A program made the translations under genes and the position numbers. The notes under the pieces were generated by a model that was not told the origin of the DNA, made no database searches, and saw only the letters and a list, made by a program, of their open reading frames with translations. Below, in pieces: positions 16,874 through 25,304 of a stretch of DNA of 64,000 nt (its first letter is position 1; every line of letters begins with the position of its first letter). The stretch lies in NCBI GenBank assembly GCA_963759175.1, contig CAVWXP010000017.1, positions 193,882 through 257,881 on the forward strand. Direction: 5' to 3'. This DNA comes from SZUA-442 sp963759175. Lineage in GTDB: Bacteria; Actinomycetota; Acidimicrobiia; Spongiisociales; UBA5794.

Positions 16874-17698
16874 ATGAGTTCGACACATACGCCGACGCAA
16901 CCCACGGACTCGGAGGAACCTCGATCCCCGAGGACCGTTCCCCGCTACGTGGCGCTGATCCTGTTCGCGCTCGTGCTGGTGATGGGAGGGCTCGCCATCT
17001 ACTCGGCCGCAGAGGCAGCCGATGCCGCACAGGATGCCGAGATCCTGATGGACGGCGTCGATCGGACACGGCTGCCCCGTGAGGAAGCCGTGGCGACTCG
17101 CCATCCTCGCACGGGAACGAAGCGAGCCCGTTCCCGAGGACGCCAAGCACGACCACGACCATGACCATGGCGACCACGACCATGAATTGACGCCTGCCGA
17201 GGAGGCTCAACTCGAAGCAGCAGTGGCAGGAGGCCGTCGATGCCGTCGACCGGTTCAACTCCCTCGAGAAGGCCGAGGCCGCGGGCTACGTGTTGGCCTC
17301 GGGCGTGAGCGACGGTGCCGGTGCCCACTACGTCAAATGGTCCGCTGTCGATCGACCCTTCGATCCCGCGGAGCCGTCCATGCTGCTCTTCGAGGAGCTG
17401 GTACGCGGCGAGGAACCCGAACTGATCGCGTATTCATACTGGGTCACCTCCGACGAGGAGCCCGAGGGATTCGCCGGCGAGGAGGACACATGGCACCAGA
17501 CACCTCGGGGTGTGCTTCGTCAACGGATGGATCAAGGACGAGAATCTCCAGCGAGACGAATGCGTCGGTGACTGGGTGAACGGGATGGACATGTGGATGC
17601 TCCATGCGTGGGTCGTCCCCGGGCTCGAGAACGAGTACGGACGATTCCACACGGTGAATCCGCTGCTGTGCGAGCACGCCTGTGGCCTCGAGAACTGA
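16874..17698 (+). pseudogene. Membrane-anchored His-rich protein, frame broken at three points
   Basis: Read piecewise: a single membrane helix near residues 30-50 after MSSTHTPTQPTDSEEPRS, a histidine/aspartate stretch HDHDHDHGDHDHE, then EAVDAVDRFNSLEKAEAAG with YVLASGVSDGAGAHYVKWS, and a conserved C-terminus CFVNGWIKDENLQRDECVGD, NGMDMWMLHAWVVPG and LLCEHACGLEN. Removing one extra base each near 17093, 17214 and 17503 restores one 273-residue frame. It lies 4 nt upstream of a copC-copD fusion, and the His-rich segment fits periplasmic metal binding, so a copper role is inferred. It may be intact in the organism and broken only in this assembly. Confidence 0.7.
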
Positions 17699-17702
17699 GC
17701 CC

Positions 17703-19265
17703 ATGACGCTGCGCGGGCACACGACCCTCCGGACCGTTGCTCCGATCGTCGCCCTCGTCGCTCTCATCGCTTTCATGGCGATTGCCATGGCACCACCGGC
17801 CACAGCCCACGCCGACCTCTCTTCGACGAGTCCAGCCGACAAGGCAGTGTCGACCGAGCCGGTGGAGCGCATCGAGCTCGTATTCACCGATGCTGTGGAG
17901 ATCTCGGGATCCGGTGTCCGGCTGCTCGACGCCGACGGTGGCACGATCGGGTCCTCCGCGTTCTCGGCGTCGGACACAACCGTCGCCGTGATCCCCGACG
18001 ATCCACTCGGCACGGGGCGATATGCCGTCCTGTGGCAAGTCGAGTCGGCTGATGGTCACGAGATTCCGGGGTCCATCTCGTTCGAGGTCGCACTCGCTGG
18101 TACGGATGGTTCCGACGGGGAAGCCACTGAGGCTCCGGGCGACGAAACCAATGCCGATGCGACGCCCACCACCGTGCCGTCGACACCTACGACGGTGGTG
18201 ATCACCCACACACCGCCCGCGATCGCGAGCTCGGTTGCCCAGGACGCTTTCGTCGCTGATGACCCGAACTCGGTGCTCACCGGCACCCTTGGCTTCGTCG
18301 GTCGTTGGGCGACCTTGTTGGGAGCACTCCTCGCCATCGGCGCATTGGTGTTCGCAACGACATCCCTTGTGGGCTCGAGAGCCGAGGTGCAACGATCGGT
18401 GCGATGGGTTCGCCGAGGAGCCATCCTCGTGCTGGCAGGGACGCTGGTCGAGGTCACGAGCGTCGTCCTCATCGATCTCGCCGCCGATCAGGACCTCGTC
18501 ACGGCGATGATCGACCTCCTGGCGAGCTCGTTCGGCGTCTCCGTGGTGCTCAGACTCGCCGGCGGCGCCGCGATGCTCATGGACCCCGGGATCGTCACGA
18601 TGTCGCCGATCCCGACGGTGGCAGCTGGCGACGAAGCCGCTGGCGACGACAGCTCGGCAGTGCCCGCAGACGGGTCCGCGGTGGCCACCCGTGCGCCGAC
18701 GGCCCCGGCTGCGTATCGGCTCGATGCACGACCCGAGTGGGTGGCCATTGCAGGGGTGACGGCGGTGGTCGCCTCCTTCATGTTCGATGGCCACACGGTG
18801 AGCGCGCAACCGGACCTCGTTGCGAGGATCGCCGCGGTGGTCCACGTGATCGCCGGTGGCGTCTGGCTCGGAGGGTTGGTCGTGTTCGCTGACACGCTCG
18901 CACGACGGAAGAGTGCTGGGGAGCAGCTCGATGCAGCACCAATGGGTCTTCGCTTCTCGCGTGTCGCTACCGCCGCTGTCGTTGCAGTGGGTGTTGCGGG
19001 TCTGACGCTGACCTGGACCATCATCGATGCTCCGGGCGACATCGTGTCCACCACATGGGGTCGGCTGCTGCTCGTCAAGGTGGCCCTGGTGCTCGTCGCT
19101 GCCGCAATCGGGGCGTACAACCACTTCGTCGTGGTACCTCGAATTGGGCAAGCGCCGGGCAGTGCCGAGCTCCGCGTGACCCTGAGGCGCACCGTCACGA
19201 TCGAAGCCGCTCTGCTCGTCACCGCCGTCGTGGTGACAGCGGCGCTGGTGGTCGCGGCCATCTGA
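17703..19265 (+). CDS. CopC-CopD fusion, copper resistance/uptake protein
   Basis: 520 aa. A signal peptide ends near ATAHADLSSTSPAD, placing a His near the mature N-terminus as in CopC copper-binding proteins; the CopC domain runs to about residue 125 (GRYAVLWQVESADGHEIPGS). A Thr/Pro-rich linker follows, then a CopD-type membrane domain with about eight helices (MFDGHTVS, VIAGGVWLGGLVVF, TTWGRLLLVKVALVL, YNHFVVVPR). It should bind Cu outside the membrane and pass it in or hold it. The start at 17703 precedes the signal peptide directly. Confidence 0.88.
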   Translation: MTLRGHTTLRTVAPIVALVALIAFMAIAMAPPATAHADLSSTSPADKAVSTEPVERIELVFTDAVEISGSGVRLLDADGGTIGSSAFSASDTTVAVIPDDPLGTGRYAVLWQVESADGHEIPGSISFEVALAGTDGSDGEATEAPGDETNADATPTTVPSTPTTVVITHTPPAIASSVAQDAFVADDPNSVLTGTLGFVGRWATLLGALLAIGALVFATTSLVGSRAEVQRSVRWVRRGAILVLAGTLVEVTSVVLIDLAADQDLVTAMIDLLASSFGVSVVLRLAGGAAMLMDPGIVTMSPIPTVAAGDEAAGDDSSAVPADGSAVATRAPTAPAAYRLDARPEWVAIAGVTAVVASFMFDGHTVSAQPDLVARIAAVVHVIAGGVWLGGLVVFADTLARRKSAGEQLDAAPMGLRFSRVATAAVVAVGVAGLTLTWTIIDAPGDIVSTTWGRLLLVKVALVLVAAAIGAYNHFVVVPRIGQAPGSAELRVTLRRTVTIEAALLVTAVVVTAALVVAAI

Positions 19266-19306
19266 TTCGCCGGCTCGTTGTCCGGTGCGACTCGACCGCA
19301 GCTGCG

Positions 19307-20470
19307 TCACATCTGCCGGATCGAGCCGACGAGGGCGATGATCTCCGCCTCGGTGTTGTAGGCGTGGACCGAGGCGCGGACAACCGCGTCGAGGCCCCGT
19401 TGCTCCATGTCGATGGGTGAGGACCCTCGTGTCGAGACCGACACGTTGATCCCCTCGGCACGGAGGCGGTCACGCACCGTGTAGGCGTCGACGGAGGCGA
19501 CGTCGAAGGTGACGATTCCGCCGAGCGTCGCTCCACGGTCGCGGACGGTGACCCCACGGATGCCGCCGAGTTCGGTGCGGGCGAACGCAGCCAGTGACCG
19601 GATGCGCTCCCAGATGGCCTCGATACCGATGTCGAGCGCATACCGGGCGGCTGCTCCCATGCCGATGGCACCTGCGTAGTTCTTCTCCCATGTCTCGAAT
19701 CGCCGCCGGTCGGGGTGGAGCCGGTAGCCGTGGGCGTCTACGACACCCGATTCGAGTTCGACGAATGGTGGATGGAGTCGTTCGACGAAGCCGGACCGCA
19801 CCCAGAGGAAGCCGACGCCTCGTGGGCCACGCAGGTACTTGCGCGAGGTCGCCGACAGCATGTCACAACCGATCTCGTCGACATCGAGCGGTACCTGCCC
19901 GACCGATTGGCATGCGTCGAGCAGGTAGGGGACGCCGTGGCGACGTGCGATGTCGCCCACCTCCCGAGCCGGTAGCACGATGCCTCCGCTCGTCGGTATG
20001 TGGTTCATCGTGATGAGCGCGGCGCCGTCTGCGAGGCGGTCGAGGGCTGCGAGGTCGATGTCCCCGTCGTCGGTGTCGGGTGCGACGTCGACGATGACCC
20101 CCCGACGGTCACGCACGTGGAAGTAGGCGCCGAGGTTGGATTGGTACTCCGTCGACGTGGTGACGATGCGGTCCCCTGCGCCGAGTTCGAGGCCGTAGAA
20201 CGCCATGTCCCATGCCCGGGTGGCGTTGTCGGAGAGGGAGATCTCGGCTGCCCGTCCGCCGATGAGCTCTGCGAGGACCGCGTAGATCGCCTCGATGTCG
20301 TCGGAGAACGCGTCACGGGTCTCGTAGCCGCCCCGATGGACCTCGTGATCGAGGTAGGCGTTCATGGCATCGATCACGGGGAGGGGCATGAGTGCGGCGC
20401 CAGCGTTGTTGAAGTGGGTCACGTGCCGGGTTCCCGGCGTGTCACTCCGCAGGCGATCGACATCGATCAC
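19307..20470 (-). CDS. Class V aminotransferase-fold PLP enzyme
   Basis: 387 aa. The N-terminal FNNAGAALMPLPV, then STEYQSNLGAYF, LITMNHIPTSGGIVLP, LLDACQSVGQVPLDV and the PLP-lysine segment SATSRKYLRGPRGVGF mark the cysteine-desulfurase/class V fold. Members include cysteine desulfurases, kynureninase and isopenicillin epimerase-like lyases. The catalytic Cys loop of desulfurases is not evident, so a lyase or transaminase role is more likely. The GTG start at 20470 overlaps the stop of the upstream SDR gene (GTGA), so the two are coupled. Confidence 0.85.
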   Translation of the reverse strand: MIDVDRLRSDTPGTRHVTHFNNAGAALMPLPVIDAMNAYLDHEVHRGGYETRDAFSDDIEAIYAVLAELIGGRAAEISLSDNATRAWDMAFYGLELGAGDRIVTTSTEYQSNLGAYFHVRDRRGVIVDVAPDTDDGDIDLAALDRLADGAALITMNHIPTSGGIVLPAREVGDIARRHGVPYLLDACQSVGQVPLDVDEIGCDMLSATSRKYLRGPRGVGFLWVRSGFVERLHPPFVELESGVVDAHGYRLHPDRRRFETWEKNYAGAIGMGAAARYALDIGIEAIWERIRSLAAFARTELGGIRGVTVRDRGATLGGIVTFDVASVDAYTVRDRLRAEGINVSVSTRGSSPIDMEQRGLDAVVRASVHAYNTEAEIIALVGSIRQM

Positions 20471-21237
20471 GGGATGATGCGTCCCTCCATGCCTCCCGCC
20501 ACCGTCACGACCTGACCGGTCTGGTGGGGGCTGATCGTGTCAGAGGCGAGGACGACGACCTGGCGCGCGACGTCGTCGGGTGTTGCGAGTTGCTTGCGCG
20601 CCATCGTGGTGGTCGCACGAGCGACATGGTTCGGATCGATTCCAGAGGCGGCTCGTCGCGGCGTCACGGTCCAACCGGGGGCGACGGCGTTGACCCGCAC
20701 TCCGTCGCCGATCCTGGCGGCTTCGTTCTTGATCGACAGCAGGAATCCCGACGAGATCGCTCCCTTGGCTGCGGCGTAGTCGGAGTGCCCGGCTTCGCCC
20801 ATGAGGCCTGCTGTCGAGGCGGTGAAGATCAATGCCCCGCGCTTGGTGGTCGCAGCGTGAGCGAGAAAGCCGCGGGCTGTGAGGAACGCAACCGTGAGGT
20901 TGGCATCGATGACGGCGCGCCATCTCTCGAGGCCGAGGTCCCACACCGGGGTGTCGTCGGGCGGATACCACCCAGCGTTGGCGACGCACACGTCGAGGCC
21001 ACCGAGGTGCTCGAGGGTGTCCGTGAACATGGTGGCGGCATCGGTCTCATCGGTGAGATCGGCATGCACGGCGACGCCGGAGATCTCCCCTGCCAGCGCT
21101 TCGGCTTCCTGCTGGCTCGTGTGGTAGTGCACGGCGACCTGTGCACCCTCGGCGGCAAAGGCACGGGTGATGGCGGCTCCGATGCCCCCTGCTCCACCCG
21201 TGACGAGGACTCGAGCTCCGGTGAGATCCGTTTGCAT
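20467..21237 (-). CDS. Short-chain dehydrogenase/reductase
   Basis: 256 aa Rossmann-fold SDR of classical type. The cofactor loop is VTGGAGGIGAAITRAF (residues 12-27), followed by ADLTDETDAA, VANAGW and the catalytic Tyr-Lys in SDYAAAKGAI with the preceding Ser in FTASTAG. The C-terminal GQVVTVAGGMEGRIIP is usual. The substrate is unknown; it is coupled to the class V PLP enzyme, so both may act on one amino-alcohol or keto-acid route. Confidence 0.88.
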   Translation of the reverse strand: MQTDLTGARVLVTGGAGGIGAAITRAFAAEGAQVAVHYHTSQQEAEALAGEISGVAVHADLTDETDAATMFTDTLEHLGGLDVCVANAGWYPPDDTPVWDLGLERWRAVIDANLTVAFLTARGFLAHAATTKRGALIFTASTAGLMGEAGHSDYAAAKGAISSGFLLSIKNEAARIGDGVRVNAVAPGWTVTPRRAASGIDPNHVARATTTMARKQLATPDDVARQVVVLASDTISPHQTGQVVTVAGGMEGRIIP

Positions 21238-21314
21238 GCCTGCGAGGCTAGGCGAACGGCGCTGCGTGGGTCGCTAGCGTTGGATGACCACCGCGAACCA
21301 GGACGACGAACTGC

Positions 21315-21704
21315 ATGGAACTCCCCGAAGACGTCAAGGCCGCCCTCGATCAGCGGGTGTTCGTGCACCTCGCAACCGTGATGCCCGACGGATCGCCCCA
21401 GGTGTCGGTGATCTGGGTCGGCAGGGACGGCGACACGATCCTGTTCTCCACGGCTGAGGGTCGCATCAAGACGGACAACATCCGCAGGGACGACCGCGTC
21501 GCCCTGTCGTTCACCACCGTCGATGACGACTACCGCAACTACGTGCTGCGGGGGCGCGTGACGCGGTTCGAGGCCGATGGGTGGTGGCTCATCGACGATC
21601 TGGCCCGCAAGTACACGGATGCCAGCGAGTACCGGTGGAAGGAGCCGGGCCAGGTTCGCGTGAACGGTGAGATCACGATCGACACGGTGGGGGTCAACCG
21701 CTGA
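21315..21704 (+). CDS. PPOX class (F420-type) oxidoreductase
   Basis: 129 aa split-barrel flavin/deazaflavin protein. The pattern FVHLATVMPDGSPQVSVIW, FSTAEGRIKTDNIRRD and VLRGRVTRFE is that of the pyridoxamine-oxidase-like F420-dependent reductases widespread in actinobacteria. It reduces small or xenobiotic substrates; the specific one is unknown. Its TGA overlaps the ATG of the Fur-family gene. Confidence 0.87.
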   Translation: MELPEDVKAALDQRVFVHLATVMPDGSPQVSVIWVGRDGDTILFSTAEGRIKTDNIRRDDRVALSFTTVDDDYRNYVLRGRVTRFEADGWWLIDDLARKYTDASEYRWKEPGQVRVNGEITIDTVGVNR

Positions 21705-22138
21705 TGCACGTGACCACCGACGATCTCGTCGAGATCCTTCGCTCCGAAGGGCTGCGGATAACCGAACCGCGCCGTCTCGTGTGTGAGGTCATTGCCCGCC
21801 GACACGGTGAGCACCTCACGGCTGCTGCCATCTACGACATCGCGCAGTCCAGCGCAGGCCCGAGCCTCGATCGGGCAACCGTGTATCGCACCCTCGACGC
21901 CCTCGAGGAAGCCGGCGTCATCCGACACGGCCACATCGGTCACGGGCCAACGGTGTACCACCTGTCTGGCGAGGCGTCGCACCAGCATCTGGTGTGTGAC
22001 GCATGCGGCAGGGTGGAGGCGATCGACGACGAAACGGTCGCGCCGCTCTTCGACCGCATAGAAGCCGAGACCGGTTTCCACGTCCACATGGAGCACTTCG
22101 CCCTCACCGGCACCTGCCGCGACTGCACACCTCCCTAG
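21704..22138 (+). CDS. nur: Fur-family metal regulator, probably nickel-responsive (Nur)
   Basis: 144 aa. A winged-helix half (LRSEGLRITEPRRLVCEVI, HLTAAAIYDIAQ, RATVYRTLDALEEAGVI) is followed by a metal-binding dimerisation half (YHLSGEASHQHLVCDACG, HVHMEHFALTG, CRDC). Two CXXC pairs bind structural zinc. The nearest operon downstream is a nickel/cobalt ECF importer with a TTGCGA-N5-TCGCAA site over its promoter, which matches the published Streptomyces Nur box pattern tTGCaa-N5-ttGCAA. On that basis Nur is the best guess over Zur or Fur. It overlaps the PPOX gene by one base. Confidence 0.8.
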   Translation: MHVTTDDLVEILRSEGLRITEPRRLVCEVIARRHGEHLTAAAIYDIAQSSAGPSLDRATVYRTLDALEEAGVIRHGHIGHGPTVYHLSGEASHQHLVCDACGRVEAIDDETVAPLFDRIEAETGFHVHMEHFALTGTCRDCTPP

Positions 22139-22208
22139 CGGGCACAGGGAACGAAACCCGCAGCGCATCGGTTGGAACCGCACAGGTGACGTCGATCCGG
22201 AGGGTGTT

Positions 22209-22691
22209 GTGCGTATCTCGAGACTGAACCATGCGGTTCTCTTCGTCAGCGACCTCGATCGGGCGTCGCGCTTCTATACCGAGGTGCTCGGGTTCGAGGT
22301 GATCGCCGAGGAGCCACGGGCGAATGCCCGGTTCCTCCGCGCCTCGGGGTCGGACAACCACCATGACCTCGGCCTCTTCGGGCTGGGACCCGGTGCCTCA
22401 CGACCCCCGACGCGCGTCGTGGGGCTCTATCACCTCGCGTGGCAGGTTCCCACGATCGATGATCTCGCAGAGGCACGCTCGCACATCGAGGGGGCCGGCG
22501 CCCTGACCGGTCAGTCGTCCCACGGCGCCACGAAGAGCCTCTATGGCGTGGATCCCGACGGCAACGAGTTCGAGATCATGTGGCTCCTGCCTCGCGACGC
22601 CTGGGGCGACTACGAATCCAAGGCGGTCGTCGAAGCCCTCGAACTCGACGCAGAGATCGCCCGCTGGTCGGGCGTCGAGACGCACACCTGA
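22209..22691 (+). CDS. VOC family protein (glyoxalase/extradiol dioxygenase fold)
   Basis: 160 aa. LNHAVLFVSDLDRASRFYTE opens the domain; metal ligands are likely His8 region, GLYHLAWQV and EFEIMW. These fit the vicinal-oxygen-chelate fold, with the last Glu as ligand. Reaction unknown. The GTG start at 22209 is chosen because GGAGG lies 5 nt upstream (22199-22203). It separates the Fur-family gene from the cbi operon but need not share its regulation. Confidence 0.83.
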   Translation: MRISRLNHAVLFVSDLDRASRFYTEVLGFEVIAEEPRANARFLRASGSDNHHDLGLFGLGPGASRPPTRVVGLYHLAWQVPTIDDLAEARSHIEGAGALTGQSSHGATKSLYGVDPDGNEFEIMWLLPRDAWGDYESKAVVEALELDAEIARWSGVETHT

Positions 22692-22708
22692 TCAGGACCG
22701 CGTCGGCC

Positions 22709-22728
22709 GTCCCCCTTCAAAGGGGGAC
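22709..22728. repeat. Solo copy of the GTCCCCCTTCAAAGGGGGAC hairpin (repeat family 2)
   Basis: A 20-bp near-perfect palindrome identical to the right-hand end of the composite repeats at 55.4-56.0 and 60.6-61.4 kb. It stands alone between the VOC gene and the nickel importer promoter, where it may also stop upstream transcription. Confidence 0.85.
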
Positions 22729-22764
22729 GAACCCACACCAGACGGTCTGGCCTGTGCGCTATGC

Positions 22765-22787
22765 TTGTTGCGAACGAGTCGCAACAA
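22765..22787 (+). promoter_or_regulatory. Nur-box-like operator upstream of cbiM
   Basis: A 9-bp perfect inverted repeat, TTGTTGCGA-ACGAG-TCGCAACAA, whose core TTGCGA-N5-TCGCAA fits the known Nur consensus tTGCaa-N5-ttGCAA. It abuts a TATGCT -10 hexamer (22760-22765) and ends 8 nt before the cbiM start, so a bound regulator would block the promoter. Confidence 0.72.
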
Positions 22788-22795
22788 GGGCTTCC

Positions 22796-23473
22796 ATGCA
22801 CATTCCTGACGGTTTCATCAATGCTGGCCTCTCGGCGGCGGCGGGCGTTGGCGCAGCAGGCGGATTCGCGTTCTCGCTGCGGCAGCTCCGCCGATACCTC
22901 ACGGAACGCCTCGTACCGCTCGCTGCGCTCACCGCTGCGTTCGTGTTCGCGGCCCAGATGGTGAACTTCCCCGTGCTCCCCGGCATGAGCGGCCACCTCA
23001 TCGGCGGCGTGCTCGCCGCAGTCCTCGTGGGACCGGCAGCGGCGTACGTCGTCATGTCCATCGTCCTGATGGTCCAGGCGTTCCTCTTCGCCGACGGCGG
23101 GTTGTCGGCGCTCGGCCTCAACATCATCAACCTCGGCCTCGTGGCAGGGGTGTTCGGCTACTACGTCTACCGGGCGATCCTGCGGTTCACGCCGAAGACC
23201 CACACGTCCGTCGCAGCCTCGGCCGCCGTCGCTGCCTTTCTCTCCGTCCCGATGGCGGCCATGGCCTTTGCGATCGAGTTCGCCATCGGGGGTACCGCCG
23301 AGTCCGTCTCGGTGTCATCGGTCCTGTGGGCGATGCTCACCACCCACACCGTGATCGGAATCGGCGAGGGCGTCATCACCTTCTTCGTGATCCTCGCGGT
23401 GGTCCGTGCCCGCCCGGACCTCGTCTACGGCGCCCCCGACTTCGTCGGCGAAAGGACCGAGGCGCTCACATGA
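22796..23473 (+). CDS. cbiM: ECF nickel/cobalt transporter substrate-specific component CbiM/NikM
   Basis: 225 aa with six or seven membrane helices. The mature N-terminus MHIPDGF is the invariant metal-coordinating end of CbiM/NikM; FPVLPGMSGHLIGGVL and DGGLSALGLNIINLGL are the other signatures. It binds Ni2+ or Co2+ and passes it through the membrane with CbiNQO. Nickel is preferred here because of the Nur-type operator. AAGGG lies 5 nt upstream of the ATG. It overlaps cbiN by ATGA. Confidence 0.93.
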   Translation: MHIPDGFINAGLSAAAGVGAAGGFAFSLRQLRRYLTERLVPLAALTAAFVFAAQMVNFPVLPGMSGHLIGGVLAAVLVGPAAAYVVMSIVLMVQAFLFADGGLSALGLNIINLGLVAGVFGYYVYRAILRFTPKTHTSVAASAAVAAFLSVPMAAMAFAIEFAIGGTAESVSVSSVLWAMLTTHTVIGIGEGVITFFVILAVVRARPDLVYGAPDFVGERTEALT

Positions 23474-23790
23474 ATCGCAATGTGGTCCTCGCCGTTGTCG
23501 CTGTGGTCGTCATCGCGATCACCGGCCTGGTGCTGAGCCAGTTCGCATCGAGCGACCCCGACGGTCTCGAGTTCGTGGCCGAGGAGGAGGGGTTCTCGGA
23601 CACCGCTGAGGATCACACCCTCGGTGACGCCCCCCTCGCCGACTACGGCGAGAACCTCGATCAGGATCCAGCCGTGAGTACCGCGGTTGCGGCCATCATC
23701 GGACTCGTCGCAACCGCCGTCCTGACAGTCGGACTGTTCTGGTTGGCCCGGAGCCGCAGCGATGACCACGCCGCGGCACCGCCGGGCTGA
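23470..23790 (+). CDS. cbiN: PDGLE-domain protein, CbiN/NikN accessory component
   Basis: 106 aa with two membrane helices (residues 5-25 and 72-92) flanking an extracytoplasmic loop. The loop starts SSDPDGLEFVAEE, the PDGLE signature of the small component that helps load metal onto CbiM. The start is fixed by the ATGA overlap with cbiM. The next gene starts 3 nt after its stop. Confidence 0.88.
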   Translation: MNRNVVLAVVAVVVIAITGLVLSQFASSDPDGLEFVAEEEGFSDTAEDHTLGDAPLADYGENLDQDPAVSTAVAAIIGLVATAVLTVGLFWLARSRSDDHAAAPPG

Positions 23791-23793
23791 TCG

Positions 23794-24558
23794 ATGTCGG
23801 GGAGCCACGTCCACGCCCTGTATATCCACGGCCACTCGCCGATCCACAAGCTCGCGCCCCAGATCAAGATCGCAACGGCGTTTGGCGCCCTCCTTGCGAT
23901 CGTGACCACCCCGCGTGAGGCGATCTGGGCCTTCGGTGTCTACGCAGCGGCCGTTGCGACCGTCGCTGCGATCGCCGGCATCACCCCGGGCTACGCGGCG
24001 AGGCGCATGGTCGTGGAGATCCCCTTTCTCATCCTCGCCGCCATGCTGCCGATATTCGGCAGCGGTCCCACCACCGAGATCCTCGGGATGGACCTCTCGA
24101 TCGCCGGGATGTGGGACGCGTGGAACATCGTGGCGAAAGCGACCCTCGGACTCGCCATCGCCGTGGTCCTGAGCGCAACGACGGAGGTCACCGAGATGCT
24201 GAGCGGCCTCGACGGCCTCCGGGTCCCGGCCGTGGTCACGGCAATAGCCGGGTTCATGATCCGCTACGTCGACGTGATCGCAGGCGATTGGTCACGGATG
24301 CGCGTGGCAATGGCGTCACGGGGCCACGATGCCCGATGGTTCGGCCAGATCGGGCCGTATGCACGCACTATCGGCGTGGTGTTCGTCCGGACCTTCGAAC
24401 GTGGTGAGCGGGTGTACCTCGCCATGGCGTCGAGGGGCTACGCGGGCACGATGCCCCAGGCGACGCAACCAGCGACACCGGCGTCCCAGTGGGCAACCTC
24501 CGCCGTGGTGATCAGCGCAGCATGGCTCCTTTGTGCCACCGCCTGGATGCTGCGATGA
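23794..24558 (+). CDS. cbiQ: ECF transporter transmembrane (T) component CbiQ
   Basis: 254 aa with about five membrane helices. HSPIHKLAPQIKIATAF at the N-terminus and the paired coupling helices containing RMRVAMASRGH and YLAMASRGYAG (the Ala-Arg-Gly signature repeated twice) mark the T-component that links the ATPase to CbiM. It is coupled to cbiO by ATGA. Confidence 0.92.
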   Translation: MSGSHVHALYIHGHSPIHKLAPQIKIATAFGALLAIVTTPREAIWAFGVYAAAVATVAAIAGITPGYAARRMVVEIPFLILAAMLPIFGSGPTTEILGMDLSIAGMWDAWNIVAKATLGLAIAVVLSATTEVTEMLSGLDGLRVPAVVTAIAGFMIRYVDVIAGDWSRMRVAMASRGHDARWFGQIGPYARTIGVVFVRTFERGERVYLAMASRGYAGTMPQATQPATPASQWATSAVVISAAWLLCATAWMLR

Positions 24559-25304
24559 GTACGCCCGTCATCGCCGTCTCGGGCCTCTCGTACCGCTATC
24601 CGGACGGAACGGCCGCCCTGTCAGACATCGACCTTCACATCCATGCCGGCGAACGGGTCGCGCTCCTCGGACCCAACGGCGCGGGCAAGACGACACTCGT
24701 GCTCCATCTCAACGGCATCTACATGGCCCAGACCGGATCGGTAGCGGTGTCAGGCACCGCCATCACGAAGGACTCGGTGATGGAGGCACGTCGCCGTGTC
24801 GGCATCGTGTTCCAGGACCCGGACGACCAGCTGTTCATGCCGACGATCGCCGACGACGTGGCCTTCGGGCCGCAAAACCTGGGACTGGCAGGTGAGGAGC
24901 TCACAACGAGGGTGGATGATGCCCTCGACGCGGTCGACATCAGGGACCTCGCCGAGCGATCACCGTCGCACGTGTCGTTCGGCCAGAAGCGTCGAGCCGC
25001 CATCGCCGGGGTGCTCGCCATGCGGCCCGACATCATCGTCCTCGACGAGCCGACGGCGAATCTCGATCCCGCTGCCCGCAGGGAGCTCACGGAGGTCCTC
25101 GACAGCCTCGACGTCACCCAGCTGATCGTGACCCACGACCTGCTGTATGCGCTGGAGTTGTGCCCACGAAGCATCATCATCGACGATGGGACCATCGTGG
25201 CCGACGGACCCACGCGCGACCTCCTGGCGGACACGGAGCTCCTCGCTGCACACCGCTTGGCGCTGCCGTTCGGTGTGAGCCTCGAAGCGCAGGGCGATAC
25301 CTAG
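24555..25304 (+). CDS. cbiO: ECF transporter ATPase CbiO
   Basis: 249 aa. Walker A is LLGPNGAGKTTLVLHLNG, the Q-loop IVFQDPDDQLFMPTIADDV is typical of CbiO, the signature reads VSFGQKRRAAIAG in place of LSGGQ, and Walker B is IIVLDEPTANLDP with the switch His in LIVTHDL. It powers nickel/cobalt uptake. Its last four bases overlap the 3' end of the convergent rsgA gene. Confidence 0.94.
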   Translation: MSTPVIAVSGLSYRYPDGTAALSDIDLHIHAGERVALLGPNGAGKTTLVLHLNGIYMAQTGSVAVSGTAITKDSVMEARRRVGIVFQDPDDQLFMPTIADDVAFGPQNLGLAGEELTTRVDDALDAVDIRDLAERSPSHVSFGQKRRAAIAGVLAMRPDIIVLDEPTANLDPAARRELTEVLDSLDVTQLIVTHDLLYALELCPRSIIIDDGTIVADGPTRDLLADTELLAAHRLALPFGVSLEAQGDT

